64,000 bases of DNA, from the NCBI RefSeq assembly GCF_963678635.1, contig NC_087067.1, forward strand, positions 38,971,682 to 39,035,681. The letters are read 5' to 3'. The translations under genes were made by a program, and so were the position numbers. This stretch comes from Symsagittifera roscoffensis (taxonomy: Eukaryota; Xenacoelomorpha; Acoela; Convolutidae). Shown here piece by piece: positions 51,601-61,800 of the stretch (the stretch's first letter is position 1; each line of letters starts with the position of its first letter). The notes under the pieces were generated by a model. It was not told where the DNA came from. It was given only the letters and a program-made list of their open reading frames with translations, and did not search any database.

Positions 51601-54600
51601 GATAACAGTTCGTATACTTCCAAATTGACCTTAAGAATCGAACATAATTTCTTACTATCATTGAGTTGACAAGACATATTCATATCCCTTCTTTTCTTGT
51701 TACCTGAAGCTGCTTCAGCTCGTCGTTCATGGCGGACTTCTGCTTGGTCACTTCCTCTGACTCTCCCTTCAACTCTTGCAGCTTCATCTCAGTCGAGGCC
51801 ATTAGCTTCTTGATCACCGAGATAGCCGCCTCGAAATTATTCACAGCATTCGTGTAGTTCTTTCCGTTCGTCAAATTAACACCCGCCATAAAGTAGGCTT
51901 CGGCGAGAGATCTTTCGAAAAAACTCTTTTCTTTGTCGTTCGAAGAGTCCTTGCCGATGTTGGCAATTGCAGCCAGGTACACTTCTATGCACTTTTTGAA
52001 CTCCACTTCAGCGTCAGTATGGTGACTAGACTCCATCAGATTCTCACCCAATTTGAGAAAGCATTGGGCTAACAAGTCGGTCCTTCCTTCAATCTGAACA
52101 AAGAGCTCTATCAACATTGCTCCAAGTTTTTGAGATCCTATAACTCTCCCCTTTTTTATATTCACCTTCCCAAAAATCCATTCCTCAAACTTCCAAAACT
52201 TCGCCGAATTATCATTAACGATAATTTTTAGACGATAACGAAGAATTGAGCAATCATTCTTTGTTAGTCGTTAAAAAATTTGCCGATTTCAAATATCCGT
52301 TAATTCGAAAAACAACCATCCACTGTCTCGGGTTTGATATATATTCGATGCTTGACAATGATAACCGATTTGTATTTACATGTATGGACAAATCGATTAT
52401 CATTGAACCAGGAAAAAGATAAGACACCTCTTGGTCCGTGGCTGCCTCGAACAGTTTCCTGGCCCAGTCCAACATCTGCCACGAGAGCTTCAGACTGTCG
52501 TCGTCTTCATCATCATCATCTTCGTCATTCTGTTCCTCCTCAATATTCTCTTCGTCCATCACTGCATCTTCACCATCGGCTAAGATTAAGAAAAACTAAG
52601 AAACTGAAACGTTCAACCTAATTTAAGGGACAAATAAGCCAAAATAATTATCTAAGCCTTGATATCTATCTTTTTACAGAATGCCATCGCTTTGTAACAT
52701 GTGAATTGTGTTCTGACGCTACAACTTCCACCCCAGAAGTTAACAACATCAACCTTTCTCTTGGTCGGCAGTTGTCTCTTCAGTGGTTTCTTCATCAACA
52801 GAAGCGTTCTCCTTATCCTCCTCGCCCTCTTTCGCTTCATTGTCTTCAGTCGTCGTTTTATCTTCATCCTTCTCTTCGGCTGTCATTGACTTATCATCCT
52901 CGGCTGTTTCGGTTTGTTCAATTTCGTCTTTTTCTTCGCCCTCAGCAGCCGCTTCTTCCATAGCCTCAGCTACCTAAAAAATCACCCTTTTATATTCAGT
53001 TAAAAATTGTACGTAAAGCAGCAATCTTACCATGCAAATCGTTTAGAACTTCTCCGCTGCTTTTCAATTCTAATGTTTTTGTTCAACAAAGTTTTGGCTT
53101 TTAGAGTTTATTACTCTTAGTTGTTAGGTGGAGAACTCCACACAAATGATAAAATTGATTCTGGATGGGTGGTAATGGGTGTGAATAATTACCTTTTCAC
53201 GTACATCTTCTTTCTCCTGTTCCGTGAGGGAGTCTGGGTCTTCAACAACCACACCCTCCTCATTCTTACTACGGGCGTTGTCTTCAGTCACTTTGGGACC
53301 CTTCTGAGGAGTGTCGCCACTTGGGATACCCTACAACAAAATTATACTGTTGAACAAAATGCCCGTTGAATTTTGGCCTCAACAAATGCCCCATCGTATA
53401 AACTAGGGATTGCCAGAGAATAACTATATAATCACAGGTTAATTAGCATCGACCGTACTAGTGGCATTGAAAACTATATCAATTGTACTTGACTCTAGGT
53501 TCGCCTACAAGAGCACTAAAAAGCGCCACAAATACAAAAAAAAAATTGGTGTGACAGGTTGGGATTTAATTGCTCCAAAGCAATCATTTGTTATCGTTAT
53601 CACGATGTACATGGGTCGTTAGATCGTGTATTCAATCTCCTGTCATGTCATGACAATGGTTGTGCTAGGACGTGCTCTCATTTGACCTCTATCTTCAGGT
53701 GTGCCTCAGCCAGCCCAATTTCCGCAGCAATAGTGGTACCACGTGATAACTCCTCGGATGCAAAAAGGGCGTGAGTAGCAAAAAAAAAGCTTCGTCCAGC
53801 ATATTTTTTTTTTGTAATCCCGAATATTTTTGTTTTTGGAGTACTTGATTGCTATTAGCCTATGTGATATTAAAATATATCATTATGATAATGGTGCAGC
53901 GTTTTGAGACCCTACTGGGTCTGTTTGCCGTCCTCTCGGGGTTAAATTAAATTGCATAAAATACACAGAGAACTTGTTTTAACTCGTTAAAATCTCTTGT
54001 TGTCTTTCTTTTTAATAACTGCCTGGACTGTTGGGAAATCATAGCAGCGGACTATGTTTAGACAGGCTGTACAGAATTTTATAGATACAATTGTTATTTT
54101 TTGGACAAGCATGGGATCTATTTTACTGAGTGAAGCTTTTAACAGCCCAAAACAGACTGACTTTCCACCTTTCAGATTATTTTAAGGCTACTATCATCTT
54201 TTAGCATTAAAGATTCCTCCATAAAGTTGAGCCCAAAAGTTCACCTACCTGCAAAGCATTTCCGAGCACGTCGTTTTCTACTCTTGCCAATTCCATCAGG
54301 GCATTTCCATACCAGAAGTAACCCTTCGCACACTTCACATTACCTTCTCCAAACACCTTGTCAAACTGGGCACATGCCTCCGACAATGTCGCCACCGCCT
54401 GCGTCGGATTGTCGCAGAACAGATCACGCTTTCCTTTTGTCAACAACTCCGTCGCACTTTCAACCGTAGCCAATTCTTCAACTTTGGCTTCTGATGCGTT
54501 CTTGGAATCTTCCGTCTTTTCAGACCCGTTCACGTGGTCTCCGTTTTCAGTGAGCGTTCCATTGTCAGGTTTCTTTTCGGCAACTGTAGCCGAGATTTCG

Positions 54601-54671
54601 GTGGTCTTGGATTCCACTGGTTTGCCACTGGGAGAAGCTGCAGTTACTGTAACTTCAGGAGCATTGACCAT
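48670..54671 (-). CDS. NASP: NASP histone chaperone, complete
   Basis: NASP binds H3/H3-H4 and maintains the soluble histone pool in nucleus and cytoplasm. Eight minus-strand exons join in phase: 54671-54249, 53330-53193, 52973-52754, 52579-52428, 52093-51704, 51414-51271, 49467-49297 and 48828-48670. They encode 598 residues and a TAA stop. Exon 1 has the first SHNi-TPR repeat (AVATLSEACAQFDKVFGEG then ARVENDVLGNAL). Exons 3-4 give the long acidic insert that splits the TPR array, as in other NASP proteins. Exons 4-5 hold further TPRs (LKLGENLMESSHHTDAEVEF). Exons 5-6 form the coiled-coil capping helix. Exon 7 holds a basic LVKRKSPLKEK segment and exon 8 a KRKADP...SKKAK segment, a likely nuclear localisation signal. 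Confidence 0.94.
49468..51270. other. NASP intron 6 hosting a transposase relic
   Basis: A 1.8-kb intron. It contains the MULE-type pseudogene described separately; the rest is AT-rich with no further coding signal. Confidence 0.6.
50100..50967 (+). pseudogene. MULE-type transposase remnant
   Basis: Plus-strand frames broken by stops keep features of MULE-domain transposase proteins. LLPNKKES-like coding lies near 50385 (the usual ALLPNK-x-T motif), followed by a frame at 50458-50715. A TWSNGVAIKSKNDLSLTNNAVKGWNS segment (quoted in part) follows from about 50746; TNNAVEGWH-type motifs mark the end of these proteins. It lies antisense in a NASP intron. Neither an intact frame nor terminal inverted repeats were seen. 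Confidence 0.65.
53560..53970 (+). repeat. SINE-like sequence in NASP intron 1
   Basis: A GTATTCAATCTCC B-box-like site near 53625 is followed by a conserved-looking body. A GTGCAGCGTTTTGAGACC and CCGTCCTCTCGGGGTTAAAT tail ends near 53960. Tails of this kind occur in several invertebrate SINEs. The minus strand gives a short open phrase, but it ends in a stop and is not required by the NASP exon phases. Confidence 0.35.
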
Positions 54672-55806
54672 TTTGACTCACAATTTGATTAAAAATTTGG
54701 GTAATTGCGATTAAAATTATTAATTTAGTTAAAATTGAGCTCAGAACTGATGTGAATAATGCGAATTGAGTTTGTTTCCAGAAGATGAGAGAGTGGCACA
54801 GTAGAATCTGAAATGATTGACCTTGACCTTCAAACTCCTACTTGTCTGCTCTGGCAATAATTACTTCCGTTAGCATTGAGGTCAAACTGAGCTCAAAATC
54901 TGAGCTTGCAACAAAATATTTAAAAATTGGACTTGAAGAGTGTCGATAAAATTCAGCTACTAATTCAGGTATTCTAACCGCGTGCAGAATTCGCTTCCAT
55001 CTGCGCAAATTTTTGACATTTAATAGTTTTTGATATCCAAAAGTCTTATTACTAAGGTATTTCAGCCAAATTTTATTGCCTAACTGTTCAAGAAAAGAAG
55101 CTAAACCTCAGCTATTGTGAGAAGCCTAACCACAGCAATTGTAAAAAAAAAACAAAAGGATTCGAACATTTACAATTGTTTCCAGGAATCGGAAAAACTC
55201 AAATAATTGAAGCTAATTGGCGAGGAAAAATTGATTGAAGTGCAGGTTTGATAATTAAGAATAAATACATATGTTTTCACACCAGCTACGAAAATGAAAT
55301 CAATAATCGGAGAAATAAACGCATTGAAAATAAGCACCGTATCTAAATTAGTACTGAAGGAGTGATTAGGATCGAACCAAGGACGGATTTTAATATCTTC
55401 GGGAGAATAGTGATTATATCGTTCAACTTGGCTGCAGAGTAGTCCGTAAGATTTGCTGACAATCTTAACAGCTCTAACATTCTGCTGATTGCTGGGGTCT
55501 ATTCAAGTATAATTGCTTCAGAAATAAAAAAAACTGAACTCTCCGCCCTCATCTAGAAATCCGTCCTTATAATTTTGCATTTACAAACTAAAGCTGTGTT
55601 TCTAATAAATAAGCAAGGAGAATTGTTTTGTGTTTTCAAGGTGGCGAATAGAAGAATGTATCCTTCAAACAAATTAGTGTTTTTGACAACCTTCTACTCA
55701 TGGATCGAGAATATTCGAGAAGATTCTACGCTCCATCAAACTATACATAAACTTCCAAAATATAGGATTCAGCTCAAAGAATGAGATCTTCGCATTGACC
55801 ACATGT
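54672..55806. other. NASP upstream region / KLHL18 3' flank
   Basis: About 1.1 kb lie between the KLHL18 stop and the NASP ATG, both genes on the minus strand. The NASP promoter must lie here; no core element was recognised. A tRNA-like relic occupies 55359-55446. Confidence 0.4.
55359..55446 (-). pseudogene. tRNA-like relic
   Basis: The minus strand has a clear B-box, GGTTCGATCCTA, and a weaker A-box, GCAGCCAAGTTGAACG. The acceptor stem is poor. It is a decayed tRNA or SINE head. Confidence 0.45.
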
Positions 55807-58800
55807 TCATTTATTCAAGACGGCAGCCCCGATTCCTCCTTCATGGCAAATCATACTAGTCGTAAACTCCCACGTATTCGATTCCGGGTTGTACACCTCC
55901 ACCGAACTCAGATTCGAAGTTCCGTCGAAACCTCCGAGGGCATACAGTCTGCCTCCATTGGCCACTACACTTACGCGGCTCCTGGCACACTGCATGGGTG
56001 CAATGGGGGACCATGCATTGGGATACTGGTCGTACACTTCACAGGATGACAGGAATTTGCTTCCGTCGTAGCCTCCACACACGTAGATTCTCCCGTTCAG
56101 AACTGCCGCTCCTTAAACACAATCACTATCTGAGTTTTGAAAAGCCATAAAAGAGAAATTCCTATCATTTTTTGTATGCCTGTTATTTGAACGAGATAGA
56201 TTTAAAAAATCATACCAGACAACTCGCGTGCAAACTATATGTAATTTTAAAATTGTTTTATTGAAAGTATGGCTTCGAGATTAAATCAATGGTCATTGTC
56301 CAAAATGAGCAAAAATTTAATATTTATGGGGAACATTGCATTTAACAGTAAGATTACGGAAAACTAGATAATTGCAAGCCATGAAAGGTATTGGAAATTT
56401 CACAAGGAAACAAAATTGATTGTCCACAGCTACCTAAATTCTTTCCGCATCTTCCACAAGGATTCATTGTTTTGCGAATACTTCTTTAATTTTGTCGCAT
56501 GAACTAACCGTGTCTACACCTCTTGGACATCATAGGAGCAACCATAACCCAGTCCTGGCTCTCAGCGTCGAACATCTCCACGCTCTTGAAGATGCTCAGT
56601 CCATCGTGGCCTCCGATTGCAAACAGATACCTGTCGTCCAGCACACAGCAGCCAGTCGCACTCCTCGCCTTCAACATTGGAGTCCCCACCCTCCAGCAGT
56701 CGTCCTCCAAAGGACTGTAGAGCTCGATCGTGTTCAATGATGCAATTCCTGTGATTACATGATAAAAGGATAGTAAATTATAAAAGGATTCAAACGCAGA
56801 GGCGAAGCTGCACTTCGCAAACAAAAGCGGAAAACGGCAAAAATAAGCTCTAAAATTTTTTTAGCATCTATCGGAATCGACGCTTCTCTGATCTGAAGAT
56901 TGAAAGTCCAACGTCCTCTCCTCACATCTCCACCAAAAATCCGTGTCGAATCGAACACCTAATACATAGCCAATGCTATGCCGCAAAACTTCACAAAAGT
57001 TAACACATTTCATGCGAGCTCCCATAGAAAAAAAAGCGAACTCGTAAGATAACACAACGCTCGCTAGTTCGCGTGTTCAATCCAGAACATATTTAAAAAA
57101 AAAACCAAATCCATCTTAAAATTTGTCATCTTCATAAAAATAATCGCAGTTCAGTTGTAACAAATACAAAAATTATTCTCTATAACATTAACCATTGTAT
57201 CCGCCACACACGATGATAGTGTCCTTCACCACCACCGCACTCAGCACACTTCTCTTGGTGTTCAGACTCGGACACATTTCCCAACATCCCCCCGAAATGG
57301 GAACCCCTCCTCCCTCCACTAGAGGAGAATACCTCTCGACACTGTCCAGTCGGCGACACCCGTCGTACCCTCCGATGGCGTAGAGACTGTTGTTATGGAC
57401 TGCCACGCCAAGACGACTGCGGGGTAGTTTGGTGGGCACACCCGGCATCCATTTCTGCAAAAAAATTCATTGTCATCAAAACAAACAATCAATTTGCATT
57501 CTATCAGCAATCAGGTCTGTTTATTAAGCCAATCATGGTGAGCATCGATGAAATTTGAAACGAAAACTTGATCTTTGTCTTTGCGCATTTCCCAAAAGTC
57601 ACCATAATATCAAATTCTCGGAAAATTTTTGCGATGTTAATAACATTTCCCTCCATAGCAATCAGTCATCTCCATGGCATCCTAGTAGTCCTTGAAACTT
57701 CATTCATACCGTGGGAATTTTTCATTTACTCGCCTCATTTAAACAGTCGAAATGTTCGACGAAATTGACAGAATCCCCTGCCGAGGTGAGTCCCCCGATG
57801 ACATACACGTGACCCACTAGTTCCCGGCAACATCTGCCTCTCAGCTTCACTGGGTCTATGGCAGCCCTTCTGTCTGGGATAAGGTAGAAGTCCTTAGCCT
57901 CGTCCACCAGATCTCGACAGTCGTGGGAGGACTTGATGAGGTCATTGCAGGATACCACGTCACTGTAATCGTTAAAAATTATTTATTTGAATCATATTAA
58001 AACAGCTATTTTGCAACCTGGAAACGAATATTCACTAGTCAAGCAATTCTTGTGTGCTTTTAGATGGATTAGCAACATCGTTACAAACCGTTTCTTTTTG
58101 ATACCTTCTTTTTGCGAGATTTTCAATGACATTTTATTCAAAATGTTGTGATTAACTTATTAAATAGTGTTTCCAGATCAATGAATTGCTGAGCGCGCCG
58201 GGGTGCGCTCCAAATTATCATCGACAACAGAACTACAAACGATTATATCATTTTGGAACTGGAAGTTATCGACTATGCCAAACAAGAAAAAGACACCGAA
58301 ATATTCATGTGGCTCTTGTGGTGATGAGTGCAATTTGAATACCTTACAATGTTCAGGGTGCTTCAAGTGGTTTCATCAACTGTGTTCAGGGGTTCCAGCC
58401 CCGGTTGTAACTTATCTCGGTAGTGTCAAAGGACTCATGTGGAGATGTGAACCATGCATCATAGAATCACATAACCGAAACAACGAAGCACCATTACTGT
58501 TTCAGAAAAAATTCGAAGAAATATCCAAGCAACTGAACGAAGTCAAAGATCAACTCACGGAAATGAAAACTGAAAAAGAAACTGTTGTGACCCCAAACAA
58601 TGTTGTTCAACAATCTATGTCTGAAGTCACAAAAAAAAACCATCAGAGTGAGCGGCTTGCCTGAGAGCTCTGAAGACAACGTTTACAAACGGAAAACTGA
58701 CGACATCAAAAAAGTCAAAAACATAGCATTGAAATTGGGTTTCGAAGAACTTAGAATAAATGGTGTTATTCGAGCAGGTAAATACGACCCGGATAAAGAC

Positions 58801-61800
58801 AGAACACTAATTGTGGAATTAACGTCAAGAACAGATGCCGAATTACTTGTATCCAAAGCAATTCTGGATAAGTTTGGAACGAAAAATAATGTTTACATTT
58901 CCCCTGATCTAACCCGCGAAGAACGTCTTGAAGAAAGAAAAGTCCTCAAAAAAAGACGAGAACTAATAAATACTGGAACAGACAAAAATTCCATCAAAAT
59001 CCGTAATCTCAAATTACTTGTTGATGGGGTTGTTGTCCCTGTCTGACTAGCACGTCCTCCGGCTCCGTCTGTTTTATTAATAAATGCAAGATCATTGAAA
59101 AAAGAAAATGGAATATCTAGCCTCATATTGGATCTCAATCAACTGAAACCTGATTTATGTTTAATTACCGAAACTTGGCTAAATGACTCTATTTTATCGG
59201 ACTCACTGAATATAAAAGGTTATGATCTTTTCAGATCTGACAGAAACTTCAATGCTACTTCCAAAACTAGAGCTGGGGGTGTGTGTATTTACGCATTAAA
59301 ATCATTACAAACTGAATGTATATTGTTTGAAGACTCTTCGCATCAATCATTTTCGGAAACTTTATGGCTCAACTGTGTACTGAATGAACGAAACTTTTTT
59401 GTTGGCTGTATTTATTACCCGCCTGACTCAAACTGTGACATACAACTCGCAGAATATATACTGGATAAAAGAGAAATAGTACTTAGAAAAAATCCAGCCT
59501 GCACATTTCTCGTTGCTGGAGATTTGAATAACTTCAACAGTGACCTCTTGACCGACTTTAGCGACCTTGTACAAATTAACAAAAATCCAACTCGGTTTGA
59601 AAAAATTCTGGACAAAGTTCTTTGCTCAAAACCAGAGCTTTACAAACCAACCAGCGTCATAAACTGCTATTTGTCGACAGATCACTTAGCGGTTTACTGT
59701 GAGCCCTTACAAGAAAAAACAGAAAGATACCACGCATCATTCAGAAAAGCAAGTTTTGCTAACAGAGAAGTATTTGGTATCACTTTGGACCGAGTAGATA
59801 TGTCCCTTATTGATTACTCTTGCCCAGACTTAGCCTTTACCCAGTTAAATAACTTGTTACTTGAACTTCTAGATGTTACCTGTCCTATAAAAACTGTGCG
59901 TCTTTCAGCTAGAGACCCCAATTACATGACTCCTCTGCTGAAATCGCTTCAAGAAAAAGTACCGCATGAAGAAAAAAGACAGAATTTCAACCGAAGTAGA
60001 AAATGCTATCAAAATGGAGATAAAGAAGAATCTCACAAAAAGTAAACGTGGAACCAAATCTTGGTGGCAAGAAGTGAACTATTTAACAGGCCGAAAAAAC
60101 TTAACTTCTACAGCAAACCACGAACCTGACGAGCTGAATCAATACTTTGCGGACATTTGTACTTCTACGGAGTATATTGAGCCGCATGTATGTAACGTAT
60201 CAGGTTATGACTCCCCAGAGGTCTCACTACAGCAAATAAACTCCCAGCTCAAACGATTAAAACAAACTGCTACCGGACCCGACCAGATTCCGTATTGGGT
60301 CTGGAAGGAGAACGCTCATTCGCTTGCAGAACCAGTGTTAAAGATATTGAACTTGTCAATATTGCAAACCAAAGTCCCCTCACTCCTGAAAACTGCAAAA
60401 ATAGTTCCGATCGCCAAATGCAAAGCCCCTATGGGCCCTGAGGACTATCGACCCATCTCAATCACCCCAGTAATCTCTCGGTTCTTCGAAAGAATTATTA
60501 TGAAAAACTTCATCTCAGCACAGTACAACAGCTGGTTACCTAAAAACCAACACGGTTTCAGAAATTCAGCGTCTTCCACAACGGCTATGATTTGTCTTCA
60601 GCAAGAAATTGCTTCTTTTCAGAAAAGTAAAGCTGATTATATACAGATACTATCAATAGACCTTAGTAAAGCATTTGATAGAGCCCAGCATTCAATTGTA
60701 ATTGATAAGCTACAATCAGTTAGACCGGAAATCAATCCATTCATAATCAATTGGATCGCAAATTTTCTTCAGGACAGAAAAATTTTCACGGAAAGTAATT
60801 CTCAGCGTTCGAACTTGCTATGCATTAACCAAGGTGTTCCTCAGGGAACAGTTCTTGGCCCGCCGCTTTTCAACACAGTAAGCTATGATTTGGAGAGTAC
60901 AAACAGTGCTAGAATTATAAAGTTTGCGGACGATGCAAACTCTGTGATAGCGGGGTTCGGCTCGGACGAAAACACGATGAAAGTTTTGGAGGAAATTAAA
61001 ACTTGGTGCTCCACAAATAACTTCATACTCAACGAGGGAAAAACAAAACTGATGACTGTCAAACCGAATGACATTAGTTTAGTACCACAAGCTTTTGATG
61101 GTATTGAGCAAGTGGAAGAGCTTAAAATTCTCGGAGTATTATTTGATAGCAGGCTTACGTTTTCATCGCACATCAAAAGTTTATGCAAAAAAGTAACCAG
61201 CAGTATATACCTTTTGTATAGACTAAAGACATTTGGTATGAACATCTCTGCCCTTGATATTTTATACAAAATTTTGGTGCGTAAGAGTAAAATTACTTAC
61301 GCATTACCGGTATGGGCATGTGCCAATTCGACCGAATTGGCCGATGTGGACAAAGTTCAGCGCAGGGCTCTTAAACTTGGTGTTACTTCTACATTTACTC
61401 CAATTTTCGAGCTCATAGAGAACCATGACAACAAACTATTACAGTCAAGTTCAAAACAAGACCATATTCTTCATTCAAAATTGCCAAAACGAGAAACTTA
61501 TGCAGAAAACAGACTTAGAGAAAAAGCAGTTGCAGCACACGAAAAATTAGAAAAACATTTCAAGCTTTTTCCAGCCAGAGCCTTAAGAAACAAAAACTTT
61601 CTATAAACTTTTGTTTGCTTTTGTTCTATCACGTGTAAGATAGATGTGTTTCTATCTTAATTTATTCTTTTCTTTTCTTTTCTTTTCAAAATCAAATACT
61701 CCTGGGACATGCATATATATATATTTAACTTTTTGCCGTATTCTCTCGTCAACTGTGCAGATATCACTGCTTGCTTGCAAACTAGCGACAGCTAGAGAAT

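Larger units (their letters stand above)
58140..61690 (+). mobile_element. CR1/L2-like non-LTR retrotransposon (LINE)
   Basis: A 3.5-kb element lies antisense in KLHL18 intron 4. It carries ORF1 with a PHD finger, then an apurinic-type endonuclease and a reverse transcriptase. Its 3' end has a TAAGATAGA/TCTATCTTA stem-loop (61636-61659) directly before a (TTTTC)n tail (about 61662-61688). Stem-loop plus short tandem repeat tails are typical of the CR1/L2 group. Two frameshifts at A-runs interrupt the frames. The 5' boundary is uncertain. Confidence 0.85.

Noticed and set aside
52093-52165. Upstream extension of NASP exon 5 (KKGRVIGSQKLGAMLIELFV)
   Set aside because: A strong acceptor, CTCTTTGTTCAG, lies at 52094-52105 and gives phase 0 with exon 4. 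The extension has no good acceptor and does not look like NASP.
53690-53770. Possible extra NASP exon encoding a phrase like ELSRGTTIAAEIGLAEAH
   Set aside because: Exons 1 and 2 already join in phase 0, the phrase ends in a stop, and it lies in a SINE-like sequence.
59044-59046. UGA in the LINE as a selenocysteine codon
   Set aside because: It lies between two domains, not at a catalytic site, and no SECIS-like element was noticed; read-through context explains it better.
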